Part shown: one piece after another, positions 61,467 through 64,000 of the stretch
Position numbering within the stretch: the first letter of the stretch is position 1
How the letters are laid out: every line of letters starts with the position of its first letter
NCBI GenBank assembly: GCA_024235915.1
Contig: JACKLO010000013.1
Coordinates: 1 to 64,000 of the forward strand
Direction of reading: 5' to 3'
DNA from: Burkholderiaceae bacterium
GTDB lineage: Bacteria; Pseudomonadota; Gammaproteobacteria; Burkholderiales; Burkholderiaceae_C
DNA: 64,000 nt
The notes under the pieces: generated by a model
What the model saw: only the letters and a program-made list of their open reading frames with translations
What the model was told of the DNA's origin: nothing
The model's database searches: none
Translations under genes and position numbers: made by a program

Positions 61467-61602
61467 CAGGAGGCCATCATGCACGATGCCCGGCGGAGCC
61501 AAGGGCGCGCCGGGCATCGGGCTGCAGAGACATCATCCGGCCACCGGCGCAGCCCCGGGACCATGAAGGGCCCGACCCCACGCAGTGGATCGAGCGCCTG
61601 GC

Positions 61603-61785
61603 TCAGTTGTCGGCCTTGGTCTTCAGGACCTTGCGGCCCCGGTAGAAGCCGGTGGGGCTGATGTGGTGACGCAGGTGCGTCTCGCCCGTGGTGGATTCCA
61701 CCGCCGTGCCCGGCACGGTCAGGGCGTTGTGCGAGCGGTGCATGCCACGCTTGGAAGGCGACTTCTTGTTTTGCTGAACGGCCAT
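61603..61785 (-). CDS. rpmF: 50S ribosomal protein L32
   Basis: 60 aa. MAVQQNKKSPSKRGMHRSH start and HHISPTGFYRGRKVL near the end; the basic N-terminus is typical. Ribosome site AGGAGAA lies just before the ATG. The rpmF-plsX linkage is conserved. Confidence 0.97.
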   Translation of the reverse strand: MAVQQNKKSPSKRGMHRSHNALTVPGTAVESTTGETHLRHHISPTGFYRGRKVLKTKADN

Positions 61786-61993
61786 GAAATTCTCCTGGGG
61801 TGCCGGGCGGCGCCTGCCGTCTTTCCGATGAAAGACCACCTTGCGGTGCGGCAGTACGCCGGGTCCGGCGGTTCGCCCGGGCTGTGGTCCGGGTCTTGGG
61901 TCCGGGGACGGATCCGAGGTTCGGTCCGGTGGATGGGCACCCCAATGGTGTCTCGGCCGCCAGACGGAAAGCCCGCGACTATAGCACAGCCCG
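61786..61993. other. yceD-rpmF intergenic region
   Basis: 208 bases on the minus strand between yceD and rpmF. It presumably holds an rpmF promoter and leader; no element is certain. Several short direct CCGG-rich motifs (GTCCGGG type) are present on the plus strand at 61859-61906. Confidence 0.35.
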
Positions 61994-62545
61994 TCAGGGT
62001 TTTGGCTGCTTGAGTGCCGCCAGCGCCGCAAAGGGGTGCTCCTCGGCGGGCGCCTCCAGCGTGTCTTCTGGCAACGGCAACGGTTCAGGGCAGGTCTCGT
62101 GCCGCGGCACCAGCGGCACCGCGAGGATCAGTTCATCCTCCACCAGCGGCAGCAGGTCGAGCCGGCCACGAGGCGGCAACGCCAGCACGTCCTCGTCGTC
62201 GACATCCTCGTCCAGGCGTTCCGCCTCAGCCTCGTCGGCCACGAATCGGAAGCTGCGCGCCACCACCAGCGCTTCATCCACCGGCTGCAGGCAGCGCTGG
62301 CAGGTCAGGCGTACCGCGGCGCGGGCCTGCAGTTGCAGCATCGGGTCGGCAGCGGCGCCGGCCACGGCGCGGCGTTCGCCTTCGACGCGCCAGTGCACCT
62401 GCCCGTCACCAGCAGGTGCGGCATCACTGGTGAGGCGAGGCAGATCGGTCAGCGGCCAGTGGCCGTCGAGCGCGGCGGCATCGTCGGCCAGGCGCAGGAG
62501 GTCGAGACGGCGCGCATCCTGGCGCGCGTCGTGAGGCTTGTTCAT
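61994..62545 (-). CDS. yceD: YceD/DUF177 family protein, 23S rRNA accumulation protein
   Basis: 183 aa. RLTCQRCLQPVDEAL is the conserved CxxC segment; an acidic region with DEDVDDEDV follows. Relatives are needed for normal 23S rRNA levels and are encoded just before rpmF. It is divergent from maf, with 32 bases between the two starts. Confidence 0.88.
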   Translation of the reverse strand: MNKPHDARQDARRLDLLRLADDAAALDGHWPLTDLPRLTSDAAPAGDGQVHWRVEGERRAVAGAAADPMLQLQARAAVRLTCQRCLQPVDEALVVARSFRFVADEAEAERLDEDVDDEDVLALPPRGRLDLLPLVEDELILAVPLVPRHETCPEPLPLPEDTLEAPAEEHPFAALAALKQPKP

Positions 62546-62577
62546 CGCAACCAGTGTAGTCCGCGACAATCCCGGCG

Positions 62578-63177
62578 ATGCCCACGATGCCCCCGCTGAT
62601 CCTCGGTTCGACCTCGCGCTACCGGCGCGAACTGCTCGCCCGGCTGCGCCTGCCTTTCGACGTGGCCGCCCCGGCGGTCGACGAGACCCCACGGCCTGGC
62701 GAGGCCCCGGCCGACCTGGCGCTGCGCTTGGCGCTGGCCAAGGGCCGTGACGTGGCAGCACGGTATCCCGACGCCGTGGTCATCGGCGCCGACCAGGTCT
62801 GCGACTTCGACGGCGAACCGATCGGCAAACCCGGCACGCATGAACGGGCCGTGGCCCAGCTGACGCGGCTTTCGGGCCGAACGGCGATGTTTCAAACGGC
62901 GCTGGCTGTGCTGCGGCCTTCCACGGGCTTCGAGCGCGCGATGCTGGTGCCGGTTCGGGTGCAGTTCCGCGCCTTGTCGGCCGCCGAGATCGAGCGCTAC
63001 CTGAAGCTGGAGCAGCCCTACGACTGTGCCGGCAGCGCCAAGTGCGAGACCCTGGGCATCGCATTGCTGGACGCCATCCACAGCGATGACCCCACGGCGC
63101 TGGTGGGCCTGCCGCTGATCCGCACGGCCGCGCTGCTCCGCGAGGCCGGCCTCGACCCGATGATGCACGCGGCATGA
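62578..63177 (+). CDS. Maf/YceF-type nucleoside triphosphate pyrophosphatase
   Basis: 199 aa. GSTSRYRRELLARL (the SxSxRR-type phosphate-binding start), VDETPRPGE, VIGADQVCDFDG with the catalytic Asp, and a GKPGTHERA segment. The SPYDCAGS-like segment is present as EQPYDCAGSAKCE. Matches the YceF subgroup, which hydrolyses 7-methyl-GTP. Stop overlaps the next start by four bases. Confidence 0.9.
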   Translation: MPTMPPLILGSTSRYRRELLARLRLPFDVAAPAVDETPRPGEAPADLALRLALAKGRDVAARYPDAVVIGADQVCDFDGEPIGKPGTHERAVAQLTRLSGRTAMFQTALAVLRPSTGFERAMLVPVRVQFRALSAAEIERYLKLEQPYDCAGSAKCETLGIALLDAIHSDDPTALVGLPLIRTAALLREAGLDPMMHAA

Positions 63178-63995
63178 GCACGCTGGGACCTACGCCCGCC
63201 CACACACCTCAGCTCCGCAAGGACGACGGTGCGCCGGTGCACCCGGGCACCCTGTACCTGGTGCCGAACACGTTGGACCTGGGACTGGCGGCTGCCCCCC
63301 TGGACACCGTGCTGCCCGCGGCCGTGATCCAGGTGGCCGCGCGCCTGGGCCATTGGGCGGCGGAAGACGCCAAGACGGCACGCGCATTCCTCAAGCGTGT
63401 GGACGCGCTCGTGCCCCTGACCTTGCCGCTGCAGCAGATCGCGATGGCCGAACTGCCTCGCCCGCGCAAGGGCAGTGGCGAAGTGGTACCGGCCGCCGCG
63501 TGGCACGCCCTGCTGGCACCGGCATTGGCCGGTCACGATCTGGGCCTGATCTCCGAAGCTGGCCTGCCGGCCATCGCGGACCCGGGCGCCGCGTTGGTGG
63601 AAGCGGCCCATGCCGCGGGCGTGCCGGTGCAGCCGCTGGTCGGCCCCAGCGCGCTGATGCTGGCGCTGGCCGCCAGCGGGCTGGAGGGCCAGAGTTTTGC
63701 CTTCGTCGGCTATCTGCCCCAAGAGCCTGCCGCTCGTGTCGCACGGCTGCGCGAACTCGAAGCACTGTCGCGCCGCCAGCGACAGACGCAGCTGATGATC
63801 GAGACGCCCTATCGCAACGAGGCTTTGCTGCAGGCCATGCTGGACGCGCTGGCCTCGGACACCCGCCTGAGCGTCAGCGCCGGGCTGACCACGGCCGCAG
63901 CCTTCACCCGCAGTGCGCTGGTGGCGACATGGCGCACGCAACCATCGGCATTGCCGCCCCGCGTGCCAGCGGTGTTTGCCTTGCTGGCGCGATGA
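63174..63995 (+). CDS. RsmI-like SAM-dependent methyltransferase (tetrapyrrole methylase family)
   Basis: 273 aa. LYLVPNTLDLGLAA start, LISEAGLPAIADPGAALV and QPLVGPSALMLALAASG, the family's SAM-binding turns; the GYLPQEP segment resembles RsmI. Compared with RsmI, which modifies C1402 of 16S rRNA, it lacks the standard opening, so it may be a paralogue with another substrate. It begins inside the stop codon of the maf-like gene. A complete gene: its stop is five bases before the window end. Confidence 0.8.
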   Translation: MSTLGPTPAHTPQLRKDDGAPVHPGTLYLVPNTLDLGLAAAPLDTVLPAAVIQVAARLGHWAAEDAKTARAFLKRVDALVPLTLPLQQIAMAELPRPRKGSGEVVPAAAWHALLAPALAGHDLGLISEAGLPAIADPGAALVEAAHAAGVPVQPLVGPSALMLALAASGLEGQSFAFVGYLPQEPAARVARLRELEALSRRQRQTQLMIETPYRNEALLQAMLDALASDTRLSVSAGLTTAAAFTRSALVATWRTQPSALPPRVPAVFALLAR

Positions 63996-64000
63996 CTCAG

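Overview
The window is high-GC DNA. Its housekeeping gene order, rpmF-plsX-fabH-fabD-fabG-acpP-fabF-(small membrane protein)-rpoE-rseA-rseB-degP-lepA-lepB-DUF4845-rnc-era-recO-pdxJ-acpS-nagZ, is characteristic of betaproteobacteria of the order Burkholderiales. Burkholderiales-style rne/rluC divergence, a SPOR-like envelope protein and a Maf/RsmI-like end point the same way. I infer a Rubrivivax/Leptothrix/Ideonella-type relative; the genus cannot be fixed from this sequence alone.

Layout. 1-2.2 kb: tail of a 5'-nucleotidase gene, then an IS110-family (IS1111-type) insertion sequence. 2.2-14.7 kb: signalling and envelope genes: a 909-aa winged-helix/Ser-Thr-kinase/TPR protein, two secreted proteins of unknown function, a persulfide dioxygenase-rhodanese fusion, and a translationally coupled pair made of a CHASE/PAS hybrid histidine kinase and a REC-GGDEF diguanylate cyclase. 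14.7-21.3 kb: a SPOR-like membrane protein and the urease accessory genes ureE-ureF and ureG. The ureF-ureG link is interrupted by an OmpR/EnvZ-type two-component system and an exported intradiol-dioxygenase-like protein. 21.3-30.9 kb: a 3-hydroxyisobutyryl-CoA hydrolase, an IS5-family element with a -1 frameshift inserted inside a probable operon, TPR and membrane proteins, a DMT exporter, phosphatidylserine decarboxylase, an S49 peptidase, a Rieske protein, a HAD phosphatase and rluC.

30.9-42.6 kb: rne with a long leader and a strong terminator, then a sucrose locus. The locus holds a GH32 enzyme, a small helix-hairpin-helix protein, sucrose phosphorylase, an MFS/GPH-type transporter, a TonB-dependent receptor and a divergent LacI regulator. 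Two LacI-type palindromes lie in the divergent promoter region. Together these would carry sucrose across the outer membrane (receptor) and inner membrane (MFS), then split it by phosphorolysis or hydrolysis. 42.6-62.6 kb: the long minus-strand housekeeping series for fatty acid synthesis, the sigma-E envelope stress system, protein export, RNA processing, DNA repair, pyridoxal phosphate and cell wall recycling. 62.6-64 kb: divergent maf and an rsmI-like methyltransferase.

The most noteworthy non-coding structures are: a 313-bp imperfect inverted repeat (44257-44569) between acpS and pdxJ; REP-like hairpins inside two operons; subterminal inverted repeats and a structured 3' region in the IS1111-type element (candidate bridge RNA); and a terminator/alternative-hairpin arrangement in the lepA leader. 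No tRNA, rRNA or CRISPR array was seen.
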